Origin: a virus
Length of the DNA stretch: 44,843 bases
Strand: one strand, 5' to 3'
IMG/VR virus record: IMGVR_UViG_3300031933_000021
Span: 1 to 44,843 of that record
The notes under the pieces are model-generated. The model saw only the letters and a list, made by a program, of their open reading frames with translations, was not told where the DNA came from and did not search any database. Below, one piece after another: positions 1-9,005 of this stretch. Every line of letters begins with the position of its first letter. Position 1 is the first letter of the stretch. A program made the position numbers and the translations under genes.

Positions 1-2823
1 ATGTATGGTAATGCACAGAGTGTGCTACACATGCAAGCTCAAGATGAGACTGTAGACGGTGTACCTAGTCGTGTTGTTACTGACATTCAACTTGATGTTC
101 CTGAAATTGAGACAGCTAAAACTCCTGAATACTTAGCTAAAGGTATCGAAGCAGAATTACAAGATTTGAGTCAAACTGGTCGAGCTCAATTAGTTACACC
201 AGTAAACTCACCATCTGACTCTGAGCAGTTCAAACAATTAGCTAAACAGACAGGTTCAGAGTATGTAGAAAAATATGGTAAAGCTATCTTTAAGCCTGGT
301 ATGGCTTCTGTGCAAGACGACACTGAAGAAGGTTTCAAGGTAGCTACAGCTTTAGAGAATAACTACTCTGAAAAAGAGATTAGTGACTATCTACTAAATA
401 AAGGTTATGACCAAGAGCAAATTAGCTCTATGGTTGCTCAGTCTTCTAAGATTCTCGAAGCTCGCAAGTCAGGTTACAACGATGATGAGATTCGTTCATA
501 CTTATCAGCAGGTAATACGACTGTCTCGAGTGTAGAAAAAGAACCTGTAGTGTTCGAAGAAGACGAAGTGTGGATTCCAACACAGTGGGGCGCTGTTAAG
601 AAGCGCTCTGCTTACGACACTTTAACTTCTAGTAATACTATTACAGCAGAAGAACTACTAGCTAGTATGAAGGTTCTAGCACCTAACATGGCTTCTATGA
701 CAACTCGTGTTTCTGGTTTCTTCGGTAATCAAGAAGCTGCACGTAAAGCAGAAGCAGGAGCTCTAGGAAGCCGTAAGAAGATTATTGCTATGGCTGCTGA
801 GCGTGGCTTAGAGCTTACTTGGAATGAGCAGATTGGTGAGTTTGTAGCTGAAACAGCAGATGGTCCTCAACCTATCAACGAAGGTATTTGGGAGAGTCTA
901 TTAGCTGAGAAAGGTGAATTAGCTGGCGGTATCTCTGGCGGTCTAGCTGGATTTAAGCTAGGTTCACGAGGAGGTCCATGGGCAGCTGCAGGTGGTTCTA
1001 TTTTAGGCGCTGCTGTAGGTTCTGCGGTTGGTTCTCAATTCGATTATTTGTATCAAGCTATAAAACTACAAGAAGAAATCGAAGCTGATGTTATGGCTCA
1101 TAGAGCGTTGACTGCAGCTGAAGTATCTGTTGCTGCTGATGTTCTAGGCATCGGTGTGTTCGGTACTCATAAATACGCTATGAAGTCTATTGCACGAGTA
1201 AAAGATTTCTTAGTTGACGGCAACACTGAAGGTGCGTATCGAGCACTTAAAGAAATGGAGTATGTAACTGATGAGCAAGCACAAGAACTTGTAGAACAAT
1301 TAGCTAAAGTGTCAATTGGTGCTCCAGGTAAAAAAGCAGAAGAACAAGCAATTGCTGCTGTTGTTACTACTAAACCTGGTGCTGAAGGTGTTGTTGCAGC
1401 AGCTGCTGCTGTTGACCCTCAAGCTTCTCGTGCTATCGGTAAAGCTATTGACGACCGAGCTAAAGACTTACTACAAGCTACTCAAGAGCTGTCAGGTGAT
1501 AACATCGGTCGTATTATGCGTGAAGACTTAGGTAACTATGTAGCTGATGTTAAGAATTTCTACGGTAATGTAAAAGCAGCTGCCGCTCAGTCTCCTCGTG
1601 CTGCTAACTTTAGTTTTGACTATGATAAGTTAGCTGTTCAACCTGTAATCGATACTCTACAGAAGAACATAACAGACCCAGCAGTTTTAGAGAAGTTTAA
1701 GTTACAAGCTGAGCGTATTCGTGGTATGTCAGATGCACGTACGTTTGGTGATTTATTAGAGCTTCGTCAAATCGTTAATGAGTTCAAGTTTAACACTAAG
1801 ATTACTAAGTCTAAAGACTTTGATACTCTTAATCAAGTGTTAGGCAACATCGATGGTGCTATCAGAAGTGGTGCTGAAGTTGTTCTTGAGAATCCTAAGC
1901 AATGGTTGAACGACTATGATTTAGCGCGATTGAACTATGCTAAGATGAAACAACTAGAAAAGAACGTAATGTATAAAGCTCTCACTCGTGAAGGTATAAG
2001 CGAGAAAGATGTTGTTCGTTCTTTGTCTAAGTACATCACAGCACTTGACGGAACTTACAATGATTTAGTTAGTAAGCTACCTAAAGAAATGAAGTTTCGT
2101 GTTGAAGCCGCTACTATTGACACGTTAGCGAATAAATTCACGGCTGGCGTAGGTGATGGTCAGCGAGCTACTAACTTCCCTATGTTAGCTAAAGAACTTA
2201 ATATGGTTAGTTTCTCGTCTCCTGAAGCACGTAAGATGAAGGACGCCATTAACCAATTAGCTGAAGTGTTCAAGAACGACGTTCCTCTATCTCAAATTAC
2301 AGGTAATGTCCAAGTACCTAAGTTCCAAAGCTACTTGACTACTGACCCAGTAGCTCGTGCTAAATATGAAATTGCATCTAAGAGTTTTAACTATATTAAA
2401 ACTCTACTACCAAATAAAGAGCAAGCAACTTTAGCTCTAGTTCGTAAAACAGCTGAGTTGCTAGAAAACCCACTAAGTTCAAAATCAGTTAAGGAGTTGA
2501 TGGATGAAGCGGCAGGACGAGTAGACTTATCAGAAGACATCTTGAAGATGCAACAAGAAGTAGCTAGAGCTAAAGCAGCAGGTAAAGATGTTGGTTCAGC
2601 TAAAGTTAAGTTGTACGGTAATGGCTCGGTATTAAGTGCTAAAGGTACAGGCACTGAGCATACGATTCCCTTGCACCGTATCGCAACAACGGAACAAGCT
2701 TTGCAGATTGCTGACGCTAATGGTATTAATGCAGCTGATAAGAAATTATTAGATGGTATTCTTACTCAATATGGTTATAAGGCAGTACAGCAAGGCACCG
2801 ACAAAGTGCGAGTACTAAAATAA
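1..2823 (+). CDS. Large ejection (internal virion) protein, C-terminal 940 residues
   Basis: A 940-residue open frame begins at the first base. It is probably not the true start: if the 7-base overlap of the window ends is collapsed, the frame extends 20 residues upstream to the ATG at 44777, giving about 960 aa. Residues about 305-350 form a glycine/alanine-rich hydrophobic stretch (GGISGGLAG, then AAGGSILGAAVGSAVG) of glycine-zipper type, as in proteins that insert into membranes during DNA ejection. The rest is Ala/Lys/Glu-rich helix. I see no transglycosylase or peptidase motif. It lies directly after the portal and two smaller ejection candidates, matching the T7 gp14-gp15-gp16 and P22 gp7-gp20-gp16 modules. 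Function is inferred from size, composition and position. Confidence 0.7.
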   Translation: MYGNAQSVLHMQAQDETVDGVPSRVVTDIQLDVPEIETAKTPEYLAKGIEAELQDLSQTGRAQLVTPVNSPSDSEQFKQLAKQTGSEYVEKYGKAIFKPGMASVQDDTEEGFKVATALENNYSEKEISDYLLNKGYDQEQISSMVAQSSKILEARKSGYNDDEIRSYLSAGNTTVSSVEKEPVVFEEDEVWIPTQWGAVKKRSAYDTLTSSNTITAEELLASMKVLAPNMASMTTRVSGFFGNQEAARKAEAGALGSRKKIIAMAAERGLELTWNEQIGEFVAETADGPQPINEGIWESLLAEKGELAGGISGGLAGFKLGSRGGPWAAAGGSILGAAVGSAVGSQFDYLYQAIKLQEEIEADVMAHRALTAAEVSVAADVLGIGVFGTHKYAMKSIARVKDFLVDGNTEGAYRALKEMEYVTDEQAQELVEQLAKVSIGAPGKKAEEQAIAAVVTTKPGAEGVVAAAAAVDPQASRAIGKAIDDRAKDLLQATQELSGDNIGRIMREDLGNYVADVKNFYGNVKAAAAQSPRAANFSFDYDKLAVQPVIDTLQKNITDPAVLEKFKLQAERIRGMSDARTFGDLLELRQIVNEFKFNTKITKSKDFDTLNQVLGNIDGAIRSGAEVVLENPKQWLNDYDLARLNYAKMKQLEKNVMYKALTREGISEKDVVRSLSKYITALDGTYNDLVSKLPKEMKFRVEAATIDTLANKFTAGVGDGQRATNFPMLAKELNMVSFSSPEARKMKDAINQLAEVFKNDVPLSQITGNVQVPKFQSYLTTDPVARAKYEIASKSFNYIKTLLPNKEQATLALVRKTAELLENPLSSKSVKELMDEAAGRVDLSEDILKMQQEVARAKAAGKDVGSAKVKLYGNGSVLSAKGTGTEHTIPLHRIATTEQALQIADANGINAADKKLLDGILTQYGYKAVQQGTDKVRVLK

Positions 2824-3008
2824 TGGATGAAAAATGTAGTGAAAAGAAAAGACTAGATAACTTAGAGAAGAAAGTAGAAGAGCAAGGAAATACTTTACTT
2901 CAACTAGTTAAAGATGTAATGAAAATCTGGCATATTGCTATAGGCGTAGGTCTAGGTTTAGTACTAGAAAAAATAGGTCTAGACAAACTATTAACTAAGT
3001 TATTATGA
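2823..3008 (+). CDS. Small coiled-coil plus single-TM membrane protein (XhlA-like layout)
   Basis: This 61-residue protein has a charged N-terminal half (residues 5-32) with a heptad-like pattern. A hydrophobic glycine-containing segment follows (about 36-54, IAIGVGLGLVL), and the tail is short and Leu/Lys-rich. The ATG overlaps the preceding stop codon by one base (TAATG), so it is translationally coupled to the ejection protein. Haemolysin XhlA-like phage proteins have the same arrangement of coiled coil then C-terminal TM. A role in lysis or as a membrane partner of the ejection machinery is possible; the main holin and endolysin genes are elsewhere. The function is not established. Confidence 0.6.
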   Translation: MDEKCSEKKRLDNLEKKVEEQGNTLLQLVKDVMKIWHIAIGVGLGLVLEKIGLDKLLTKLL

Positions 3009-3014
3009 GCTAAT

Positions 3015-3036
3015 CTAGCCCTTTAGTTAGGGCTAG
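3015..3036. other. Intergenic RNA hairpin before the first adhesin
   Basis: A perfect 8-bp inverted repeat (CTAGCCCT / AGGGCTAG) with a 6-base loop follows the stop of the 61-aa gene. No T-run follows it on the plus strand, so it is more likely a processing or attenuating hairpin than an intrinsic terminator. Confidence 0.5.
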
Positions 3037-3065
3037 CAACTACATTTATTACCGTGGAGAAAATC

Positions 3066-4337
3066 ATGGATACAAAGAAAGTTACTAAAGTACCAGCAGC
3101 TATGGAAGATTTAGCTTGTGGCACTAATAAAGTGATGCAGCAAAGAGCAGGTCAAGATGTAGAAGTACATGAGATTGACATGCACTTACAAGTATCTTCA
3201 GAAGACGATATTCGTAAGATAGATATAAGCAAATACACTTATGCTAAAATAGGTGAAGTAGCTTACCGTTTCGACTCTACTGCTATTTCAGGTATACCTT
3301 CAGACTTTGGTCAAGGTTTTTGGAATGTAAGTTATTTACCTTCTAAATATGTTAGTTATAAAGATGAAAGTGTAGAGAAAACCTTAAATGACATTTTGCT
3401 AGAGCTAAATAATCAATCTGATGCTGTCGCCAAAAATAAAAAAGTGTTTAGCGCTAAAGTCGTAAAGACAGCTTCTGGTTGGAGTCTTGAAGATTCTAAC
3501 AAAGTCATGAGTGTATCTGCTTCTATTAAACCTGGTGCGAGAGTTGACACACTTAGCTTTATACTCGATAAAAAGCCGGTATCACTACTTTCTGTAGGTC
3601 TACCAGGTTTTCTGTTTGATTACCAAATAAAAGATAATGAACTCGAACTAGCTCTTCTGCATAACTTATCTGGCATTGTAGCTCTAGACAATGGAGCCAT
3701 AGACTTGTATCAGCATGATTTATGGTCAAGCATTATTGATGTAAACGTAGACAGTAATTTAGGTGAAGTTAAGATTTCTCATCCAGATTCTTTCAACACT
3801 GTTTCTGATAAGGTCAACCCTTACTTTACACCTGGTAGTATATCTATAGCTGACTCTATAGATGCTGATAAATTTTACTTTAACGCTATGCTTAAGTCAT
3901 CTAATGCAACTAAGTATATTTATGCTATGGCTCCATTAGAAATGTACGTAAGTTATGAATCTAATACAGATAGTTTTAGTGTAAATACTCTTAATCTGAA
4001 CGTTGAAGCAGTAAAAGGTACTATATCAGGAGATATTAAAGTAAGTCACGATGACTTACAATGCAGACCTTACGCAGAAGCAACTAGCGATTCTTTAATA
4101 CCTAAAGTAAGAACAGCTGGTACTGGTTCTTCTATTGTATCATTGTACAATTTCTCTGGTACTAAGAAATCAGATTATGATGATTATTCTAGCTTCGCTC
4201 TTGTTAGTCCTTCATTAGTTCGTTCTAAGTGCGTGTCTAAAAGCAGAGTTAATTTCGATTTTGGTCCTATTGTGCTACCTCCATCAGAGTTAGAAGTAGG
4301 TTTCTCGTTTTACATCGTAGGTTTAATAGAGGCTTAA
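3066..4337 (+). CDS. Tail adhesin/fibre protein 1 with shared N-terminal anchor
   Basis: The start is placed at the ATG at 3066, six bases after a GGAG ribosome site, rather than the GTG at 3054; this gives 423 aa. Residues about 1-90 resemble the N-terminus of the next gene: MEDLA-x-G, a Gln-x-Arg-x-Gly element, an S-E-x-x-(I/L)-(K/R)-x-I-D-(I/V)-S-K element, and SGIP-x3-G-x-G-x-W. That shared block is probably the virion attachment domain. The remainder is Ser/Asp/Asn-rich beta-type sequence without a recognisable enzymatic motif, as in non-catalytic fibres or short head-domain adaptors. Phage tail role is inferred from this paired organisation and position at the end of the late operon. 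Confidence 0.65.
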   Translation: MDTKKVTKVPAAMEDLACGTNKVMQQRAGQDVEVHEIDMHLQVSSEDDIRKIDISKYTYAKIGEVAYRFDSTAISGIPSDFGQGFWNVSYLPSKYVSYKDESVEKTLNDILLELNNQSDAVAKNKKVFSAKVVKTASGWSLEDSNKVMSVSASIKPGARVDTLSFILDKKPVSLLSVGLPGFLFDYQIKDNELELALLHNLSGIVALDNGAIDLYQHDLWSSIIDVNVDSNLGEVKISHPDSFNTVSDKVNPYFTPGSISIADSIDADKFYFNAMLKSSNATKYIYAMAPLEMYVSYESNTDSFSVNTLNLNVEAVKGTISGDIKVSHDDLQCRPYAEATSDSLIPKVRTAGTGSSIVSLYNFSGTKKSDYDDYSSFALVSPSLVRSKCVSKSRVNFDFGPIVLPPSELEVGFSFYIVGLIEA

Positions 4338-4338
4338 T

Positions 4339-6801
4339 ATGTATAGAAAGATTTTTAAAAACCTAATCACAATGGAAGACTTAGCTCAAGGCATAGGTAA
4401 AGTAGTCCAGAATAGAGTAGGTAAGCAGTTCACATTAGGTAAAGTGAACATACCTTATGCTGTGTTATCTGAAGAAGGTCTTAAAGACATTGATGTGTCT
4501 AAGTTCATGAGCGCAATGCTAAATGGTCTTACATACAAGTATGATGAAGATGATAACTCAGGTATTCCTCCTTTAGTTGGTAAAGGCTCTTGGATTCTAG
4601 ACCCTAGACGTGCTATGGATGTAGCATTAGATAGTGGAGAGACTCTACAGAGTTTTGCTATGCGTGGTGGAGCTTACTACAATATAGAGCACCTTAAGAA
4701 AGCAGACTTAGTTATAGGTGCAGTTGTAGATGTATATCTTGGCTCTACTTACGATATCGGACTAGCTTCTGGTTCTGAAGATTTCTTGTTAGATAATGGT
4801 CTAGGTGCTTTCTCACGAAATAATTCTGGTTCTTCAGGTCCTTCATTTGAGTATATTAATTCTAGAATAATCGCAGCCTTCTCTAATGTAGACAATATGT
4901 TAGCAGGTATAACTAATGGTGGTGAGCCTCATAAGTTTGAAGCAGGTCAATACTTATGTTCTGGCGGTACAATCTGGTTAGTTAAGTCAGTTGCTCAACC
5001 TATGACTTTAGCTAATTTAGAACCTAAGAATAATGTATATGTTGATGACTTCTATAAAACTAGTGATACCCAAGCTTTTGTAGACGCTTCAGCTTTCTGT
5101 AAAACTTACAATCATGATTTGTTTGGTAAGAACAGAACTTATACATGTACTGGTCAAGGTACTGTAGATTTAGTTGGTATTGGTATTTCAATACTAGGTA
5201 CTATTAATTTTGTTAATGGTACTGATTACTTAGTTATAGGTGGTAATGCATCGTCTACACAGAACCCAAAACAGTTCATTCGTAATGTATTATCAGACAC
5301 TGACAGAACTATAGATACACCTGTGTTGAAAGTTCATGGCGCTAAGAACCAGCATATTGAAGTAGAAGTATCTCCTTCTATTATGTTATTCGCTGACAAT
5401 GCAGATAACAGACTTAACTATAGTATTGCTTATTCTGATTTCCACTTCAACTACGTTAAATACTTATGGTTGAAAGGTGAAGTTAAAGGAACTTCAGCTC
5501 AAGCTGGCTGGATTAATGAGAATACTTTCAACATAAATCGTATGACACTTTGTCGTATCGGTATTGATGATGTAGACTCGTACTCTCACAATAATAACCG
5601 ATTTAAAGGTGGTACTTTAGAAGGTGCTACTCGACATATAGAAATTATTGCTGGTTCTAACAATACGTTCTATGACATTCGTTTCGAGTCAGCTGGAGAA
5701 GATACAATACTGTTTGGTGAGAGAACCTATAAGAACCGTGTATACATTAGTTGGGTGTCTTCTCAAGCAGATGACCCAGTGTATGACCATAGTTATATAG
5801 ATAAAGGTATAGGTAATATTGTAGGTTCTACAGATGAAGCTATGTTCTCTGTATCTAACTTAGCTGATATTTCTGCAAGTACTTTACTATTCGATGTAGA
5901 CGAAAGCCCTACTGTATGTAACTACGCTAACATAGGTGTTTGGGCTTCAGCTAAAGAAGAAGAAACAGAGAAAGTATCTCCACTCACTGTCTCAAAAGTA
6001 GGCAATAAGTTAAGAGCTAAACAGTGGTGCTGTATCTATCGTTCAAGCTTAGTTCCTGTATCTCCTACAGGTGATACTTGGATTACAGTAGATTCTGATG
6101 GTTGGGAACCTACTGCTGGTCTTCGTTTGTTTATCTACGGTTATGATAAAGACGGCACATTATTAGCTACTACGTCTAAGGATGTCTACGTTAAAGGTGT
6201 CGGTGATGTTCCTTTCGGTACTACTGTAGGCGTAAACTCTAAGAGTGTATCTGTTAACATTGTTCGTAGAGACTGTAGATTCGTAAGAGCTGTTATCAGT
6301 AATGGTAGTGTAGAATCAAACTTTGACTATATCAAGATGTCTACAAGAAGTCCTAAGACTAGCGATATACAAGATGAGTTGAATTATAAAGCTAATCCAG
6401 CTACTAAGTCTTCTATTGGCATGATACCTAACTTAGATTTAACTAAGTTTAAAGCGCTAAAGAAAATAGAAGACGCTGCTGCCACTACATTGACATTTAA
6501 AGTGCCTATATTTGCTTCGTTAGAATACAAGGTAACTTTCACTTATGCTGGTGGACTAGCTAATAACTGCTATAGAAAAGGCATGTTGTTATTAGGTAAC
6601 TCTGCTGGAGAAGTAGAAGATGTAGAAATATCTAATAAGGTTTCATCAGGAGGAGCTATTACTGCTAGTGCCTTATTAGATTCTGAAGGTACACACTGGG
6701 TAGTAAGTATCACGAAACCTGCTGGTACAGGTCCATATAATGGAGTATTATCGTTTGTTGTAGATAGTTCTCACGATATAACTGATAAATCTTTAGCATA
6801 A
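4339..6801 (+). CDS. Tailspike/tail fibre 2, probable right-handed beta-helix adhesin
   Basis: This 820-residue protein starts two bases after the previous stop, with AGAGG six bases upstream of the ATG. The N-terminal ~90 residues match the neighbouring adhesin (see that entry). Residues about 235-480 contain a tailspike/pectate-lyase-like pattern: an AFVDASAFCKTYNHDLFG entry motif and then Asn/Thr/Gly-rich rungs such as NNRFKGGTLEG and NNTFYDIRFESAG, typical of parallel beta-helices. The final ~140 residues look like a separate beta-sandwich. It likely binds, and may depolymerise, host surface polysaccharide; no catalytic residues can be assigned by eye. It is the last gene of the rightward late operon and is followed by a strong bidirectional terminator. 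Confidence 0.8.
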   Translation: MYRKIFKNLITMEDLAQGIGKVVQNRVGKQFTLGKVNIPYAVLSEEGLKDIDVSKFMSAMLNGLTYKYDEDDNSGIPPLVGKGSWILDPRRAMDVALDSGETLQSFAMRGGAYYNIEHLKKADLVIGAVVDVYLGSTYDIGLASGSEDFLLDNGLGAFSRNNSGSSGPSFEYINSRIIAAFSNVDNMLAGITNGGEPHKFEAGQYLCSGGTIWLVKSVAQPMTLANLEPKNNVYVDDFYKTSDTQAFVDASAFCKTYNHDLFGKNRTYTCTGQGTVDLVGIGISILGTINFVNGTDYLVIGGNASSTQNPKQFIRNVLSDTDRTIDTPVLKVHGAKNQHIEVEVSPSIMLFADNADNRLNYSIAYSDFHFNYVKYLWLKGEVKGTSAQAGWINENTFNINRMTLCRIGIDDVDSYSHNNNRFKGGTLEGATRHIEIIAGSNNTFYDIRFESAGEDTILFGERTYKNRVYISWVSSQADDPVYDHSYIDKGIGNIVGSTDEAMFSVSNLADISASTLLFDVDESPTVCNYANIGVWASAKEEETEKVSPLTVSKVGNKLRAKQWCCIYRSSLVPVSPTGDTWITVDSDGWEPTAGLRLFIYGYDKDGTLLATTSKDVYVKGVGDVPFGTTVGVNSKSVSVNIVRRDCRFVRAVISNGSVESNFDYIKMSTRSPKTSDIQDELNYKANPATKSSIGMIPNLDLTKFKALKKIEDAAATTLTFKVPIFASLEYKVTFTYAGGLANNCYRKGMLLLGNSAGEVEDVEISNKVSSGGAITASALLDSEGTHWVVSITKPAGTGPYNGVLSFVVDSSHDITDKSLA

Positions 6802-6805
6802 AAAC

Positions 6806-6840
6806 AAGCCCTCTTATTAGAGGGCTTTACTTTTTACTTC
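6806..6840. terminator. Bidirectional intrinsic terminator between convergent operons
   Basis: A perfect 9-bp stem (AAGCCCTCT / AGAGGGCTT, 6806-6814 and 6819-6827) has a 4-base loop. T-rich sequence follows on the plus strand, and on the minus strand the hairpin is followed by TTGTTTTT. It sits between the ends of the rightward tailspike gene and the leftward holin gene, so it can stop both transcripts. Confidence 0.9.
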
Positions 6841-7340
6841 TTAGTCTTACTACCTAAACTAGAACCGAATCGATAGTTCATTACTTGCTGTCGTTCTTGA
6901 TATAGCTGATTAACGTAACCACCAACTAAAGCAGATATAGTAGATAGTACACCTGCAGCTAAGTTTAGAGTAGTTATGTAACTAAGTGTACCGAGACAAA
7001 TCATGATTTGAGGTATACTTGTCCACATCACTAACCAACCTAGTCGTTGAGTAGCTTTATCGTCAGTATGTTCGCGAGCATGCTGAACATCTTGAACTTC
7101 TAGTTTAACTAGCTCTAGTACTTCGACTCTTAATTCATTAGCTCGTTCAGGACTTTGTTCCATTAACTCATCTAACTTCTTAAGAGCAGGTACTGCATCT
7201 TCGTTAAAAGCAGACTTAGCATGCTTAATAACTACATCTGCAACCTGAGCAGCTTTCTTGCTATCTAATTTAGTTTCAATTAGTTCAGGTATGTATTTAG
7301 ATGCAATACTTACAGCTAAAGGTATTAACATAGGTAACAT
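6834..7340 (-). CDS. Holin of the 3-TM type
   Basis: This 168-residue membrane protein matches the layout of the family named 'holin of 3TMs, for gene-transfer release'. It has a hydrophobic N-terminus (MLPMLIPLAV), then a long charged helical region. The element EVQDVQHAREHTDDKATQR precedes two hydrophobic segments (about 103-122 and 126-147), and the C-terminus is the characteristic NYRFGSSLGSKTKK. It is the last gene of the leftward operon, just after the endolysin, with TTGGAGG seven bases before the ATG. It would permeabilise the inner membrane and let the endolysin reach the peptidoglycan. Confidence 0.8.
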   Translation of the reverse strand: MLPMLIPLAVSIASKYIPELIETKLDSKKAAQVADVVIKHAKSAFNEDAVPALKKLDELMEQSPERANELRVEVLELVKLEVQDVQHAREHTDDKATQRLGWLVMWTSIPQIMICLGTLSYITTLNLAAGVLSTISALVGGYVNQLYQERQQVMNYRFGSSLGSKTKK

Positions 7341-7342
7341 TA

Positions 7343-7798
7343 TTAAGCCTCCAAAGCTTTACCAAGCTCTTTATAAAACTTTACTGGGTCAATGTGTTTG
7401 TAAATATACTGACCATTCACACGAAGCCACACGATGCGTTCTGAACGACTGTCCATATGAACCATAGGTGTATTCGTATCGAAATACAAACCAATACCTC
7501 CGACGCACTCATTTGCCTCCAGAACATGATATAGTTTCATCATATTCGTATGATTTTTAACATGCATATCAGTAGCAGTTGACAAGCGAGTTCCATTATT
7601 AGTAGAGTGCTGAGAAGTACCAGTCTCGCGAACATGCGCACTAGCGAAAGCACTAGGCCACATAGGAACACGAGAGATAGTACGAGCAGGCCATACAATC
7701 TTTGTGAACAAGTCTGCGTCCATGTGTTCTAGTGTACCTTTAGGCCATTCACTTGGGTGAAAAGTAACTGGCCAACCCTTTAGTTCACTTGCTTTCAT
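7343..7798 (-). CDS. Endolysin, M15-family zinc peptidase
   Basis: This 151-residue protein carries the M15A/VanY-type zinc signature: S-x-H at 62-64 (SQH), an Asp thirteen residues later (D77 in TATDMHV) and H114-x-D116 in PMVHMDSR. Such enzymes cleave peptide crosslinks in peptidoglycan and serve as endolysins in many phages. There is no signal peptide, so release depends on the holin encoded next to it. The start ATG overlaps the stop of the VRR-NUC gene (ATGA), giving tight coupling. Confidence 0.82.
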   Translation of the reverse strand: MKASELKGWPVTFHPSEWPKGTLEHMDADLFTKIVWPARTISRVPMWPSAFASAHVRETGTSQHSTNNGTRLSTATDMHVKNHTNMMKLYHVLEANECVGGIGLYFDTNTPMVHMDSRSERIVWLRVNGQYIYKHIDPVKFYKELGKALEA

Positions 7799-8121
7799 AG
7801 TAGAGGTTCCTCTTTATCTTCTTTAGGTTTTATTTCAGCAATCTCGTCTTGAAGATTGTAGATTACTGTTTCTAAGTCCCACGCCACAAAAGCAATACCA
7901 TTGCGACGCTTGACTTCTTCGATGTGGTACTTCTGCAATTCGCTTGGTTTACCACTACCATACTTAACTTCTATACCAACAAATCGACCCTTAGGTGAAC
8001 AAGCAATAACATCCATGATACCATTAGTTGAACACACAATTGTTTTAAAGCACCAGAAGTTATTGTCTTGTAGCCACTTAAGAATTTTACCTTGTACAGC
8101 ACCTTCTTTACCTGCAGCCAT
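7795..8121 (-). CDS. VRR-NUC domain nuclease (Holliday junction resolvase-like)
   Basis: This 108-residue protein is a minimal VRR-NUC fold of the PD-(D/E)XK group. It has an N-terminal helix with GKEGAVQGKIL, Asp37 in NGIMDVIA, the E51-V-K53 catalytic element in GIEVKYG, then a Gln and Glu-rich helix (SELQKYHIEEVKRRNG). Stand-alone phage VRR-NUC proteins act as structure-specific nucleases, probably replacing T7 gp3 in resolving branched DNA before packaging. The ATG overlaps the ligase stop (TAATG). Family confidence is high; the exact substrate is inferred. Confidence 0.85.
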   Translation of the reverse strand: MAAGKEGAVQGKILKWLQDNNFWCFKTIVCSTNGIMDVIACSPKGRFVGIEVKYGSGKPSELQKYHIEEVKRRNGIAFVAWDLETVIYNLQDEIAEIKPKEDKEEPLL

Positions 8122-9005
8122 TACATATCATCCTTACTACGGAACCCTTTAAATCGAGCACTACGAGGTTCCCCAGACTTGTGAATTTCCATGTATGTGA
8201 ATGTAAACATACGACCTTTGTATTTATCAAAGTTTTTAGCGATGTCTGTAGCTAAATGATGAGTAAGCTTACCAGGACCTACGTAGATTGTGCGTCCACA
8301 CCACTTAGCTATTAGACGACCTGCACGTTCTCCTTCTACTTTGTTATAAATAGAGTTTGAGTTACCAGCATCTAAGTTGTGTTGAACTAAATCAAAACCA
8401 ATTAACTCAGCTTCATCGTCTTCACAAGGTTTGAGTTTAAGCATGATACCTTGCTTGAGTGTAGAACGACCATGCTTGTACTTAGCTTTCGGGTCACATA
8501 CAATAAGACCTTCGTAACCAGCTTCTCGAGCTTTCTCATAAGCTAAAAGAAGTTCTTCAGCAGAATGAACTAAGAACTGCTTACAGAATCTAATAGCTAT
8601 ATTTGGCATGTTTATAGCTTCATTGATAGATTCTACGTGTTGACGTGCGTACTCTTTTCTTTCTAACGCACATTTAGTAAGAGCTCTTTCATCCATACTA
8701 TCAAACACGTGGAAGACTAGCTTTTTAGGTACACCACTCTTAGTCATAATAGCTGATTGGTTAGCATTGAAATCATTCCAAGATTCGTCAGCTAAAGTTA
8801 GTTCACCATCCATACCTTCAAATACAGGGTCTGATAGTTGCTCCATGACATATTTATTGATTGAAGGTTTTAATGAACGACCGGCAACACACTTACCTTC
8901 CTGAACGCACACACGAACACCATCAATCTTACCTGAAGCCAATACTGGATATTTTAGTTCGTGAACATTTGCAAGTTGAGATGCTGCTAACATTACATTT
9001 TTCAT
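8121..9005 (-). CDS. ATP-dependent DNA ligase
   Basis: A 294-residue minimal ligase. Motif I is K26-I-D-G (the lysine that becomes adenylated), followed by RSLKP. Later elements include the MDGELTL segment (motif III region), YEGLIVCDP (motif IV) and MLKLKP (motif V K-x-K). The C-terminal part looks like a short OB domain. It would seal Okazaki fragments and recombination nicks together with the neighbouring nuclease and helicase. It overlaps the helicase stop by four bases. Confidence 0.93.
   Translation of the reverse strand: MKNVMLAASQLANVHELKYPVLASGKIDGVRVCVQEGKCVAGRSLKPSINKYVMEQLSDPVFEGMDGELTLADESWNDFNANQSAIMTKSGVPKKLVFHVFDSMDERALTKCALERKEYARQHVESINEAINMPNIAIRFCKQFLVHSAEELLLAYEKAREAGYEGLIVCDPKAKYKHGRSTLKQGIMLKLKPCEDDEAELIGFDLVQHNLDAGNSNSIYNKVEGERAGRLIAKWCGRTIYVGPGKLTHHLATDIAKNFDKYKGRMFTFTYMEIHKSGEPRSARFKGFRSKDDM

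Noticed and set aside
1316-1531. 71-codon Leu-rich ORF within the ejection protein
   Set aside because: Out-of-frame reading of Ala/Val-rich codons (GCT/GTT) gives runs of Leu; it is a composition artefact, not a membrane protein.
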